Source: Orthonyx spaldingii (taxonomy: Eukaryota > Chordata > Aves > Passeriformes > Orthonychidae). Taken from it: a DNA stretch of 64,000 nucleotides. The DNA lies in contig VZTJ01001438.1 in the NCBI GenBank assembly GCA_013397795.1, positions 1,302,911-1,366,910 on the forward strand, in the 5' to 3' direction. This document shows, piece after piece, positions 63,778 to 64,000 of the stretch; the first letter of the stretch is position 1; each line of letters opens with the position of its first letter. The notes beneath the pieces were generated by a model. That model was not told the DNA's origin. It was given only the letters and a program-made list of their open reading frames with translations, and did no database searches. The translations under genes and the position numbers were made by a program.

Positions 63778-64000
63778 NNNNNNNNNNNNNNNNNNNNNNN
63801 NNNNNNNNNNNNNNNNNNNNNNNNNNNNNNNNNNNNNNNNNNNNNNNNNNNNNNNNNNNNNNNNNNNNNNNNNNNNNNNNNNNNNNNNNNNNNNNNNNNN
63901 NNNNNNNNNNNNNNNNNNNNNNNNNNNNNNNNNNNNNNNNNNNNNNNNNNNNNNNNNNNNNNNNNNNNNNNNNNNNNNNNNNNNNNNNNNNNNNNNNNNN
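63778..64000. other. Assembly gap (N) to the window end
   Basis: All bases from 63778 to 64000 are N. The gap follows a tandem repeat, so a collapsed satellite is the likely cause. Confidence 0.98.

Overview
This window is nuclear DNA from a vertebrate, almost certainly a bird. It carries several truncated CR1-type LINE 3' ends, one solo-LTR-like fragment and spliced genes with GT-AG introns. It also holds the gene block TTI1 - RPRD1B - TGM2 - KIAA1755, which I know from human chromosome 20q11.23 in the same order and orientation. The species cannot be fixed from the sequence. There are no tRNA or rRNA genes, CRISPR arrays or bacterial features.

Layout from left to right. (1) 1-1065, minus strand: the 5' coding part of TTI1, running off the left edge. 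(2) 1066-1515: a CpG-rich bidirectional promoter holding a degenerate 105-bp tandem duplication, two NRF1 palindromes, and ETS and YY1 motifs. (3) 1516-24205, plus strand: RPRD1B, seven coding exons giving exactly 326 codons plus stop, followed by a 3'UTR of about 2.3 kb that ends near 26530. Its introns are long and fairly AT-rich, and they hold CR1 pieces, an LTR next to exon 6 and a 39-N gap next to exon 2. (4) About 26.5-31.1 kb: intergenic DNA between two convergent genes, with a 49-bp minisatellite and a 30-bp repeat. (5) 31722-44170, minus strand: TGM2, thirteen coding exons giving 686 aa, with a TATA-like and GC-box promoter at 44.3 kb. (6) About 44.4-52.26 kb: GC-rich intergenic DNA with no gene I can support. 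(7) 52763-61166, minus strand: KIAA1755, thirteen coding exons giving 1266 codons from the first homologous residue; the initiating ATG is unresolved. (8) 61.2-63.8 kb: upstream DNA with a CR1 fragment and AT-rich islands, ending in a short tandem repeat that runs into an N gap (63778-64000).

The genes are linked by conserved synteny, not by a shared pathway. TTI1 belongs to the TTT co-chaperone for PIK-related kinases. RPRD1B binds the RNA polymerase II C-terminal domain. TGM2 is the calcium-dependent, GTP-regulated tissue transglutaminase. KIAA1755 is a poorly characterised, conserved vertebrate protein. TTI1 and RPRD1B are head-to-head and probably share a promoter.

I reconstructed the exon chains by hand from splice sites, reading phase and remembered human homologues. 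Phase is consistent across every junction. I found no undescribed biological system. The most interesting items are the altered nucleotide-pocket and Tyr516-equivalent residues of TGM2, the duplicated bidirectional promoter, the LTR beside RPRD1B exon 6, and the unexplained conserved KIAA1755 protein.
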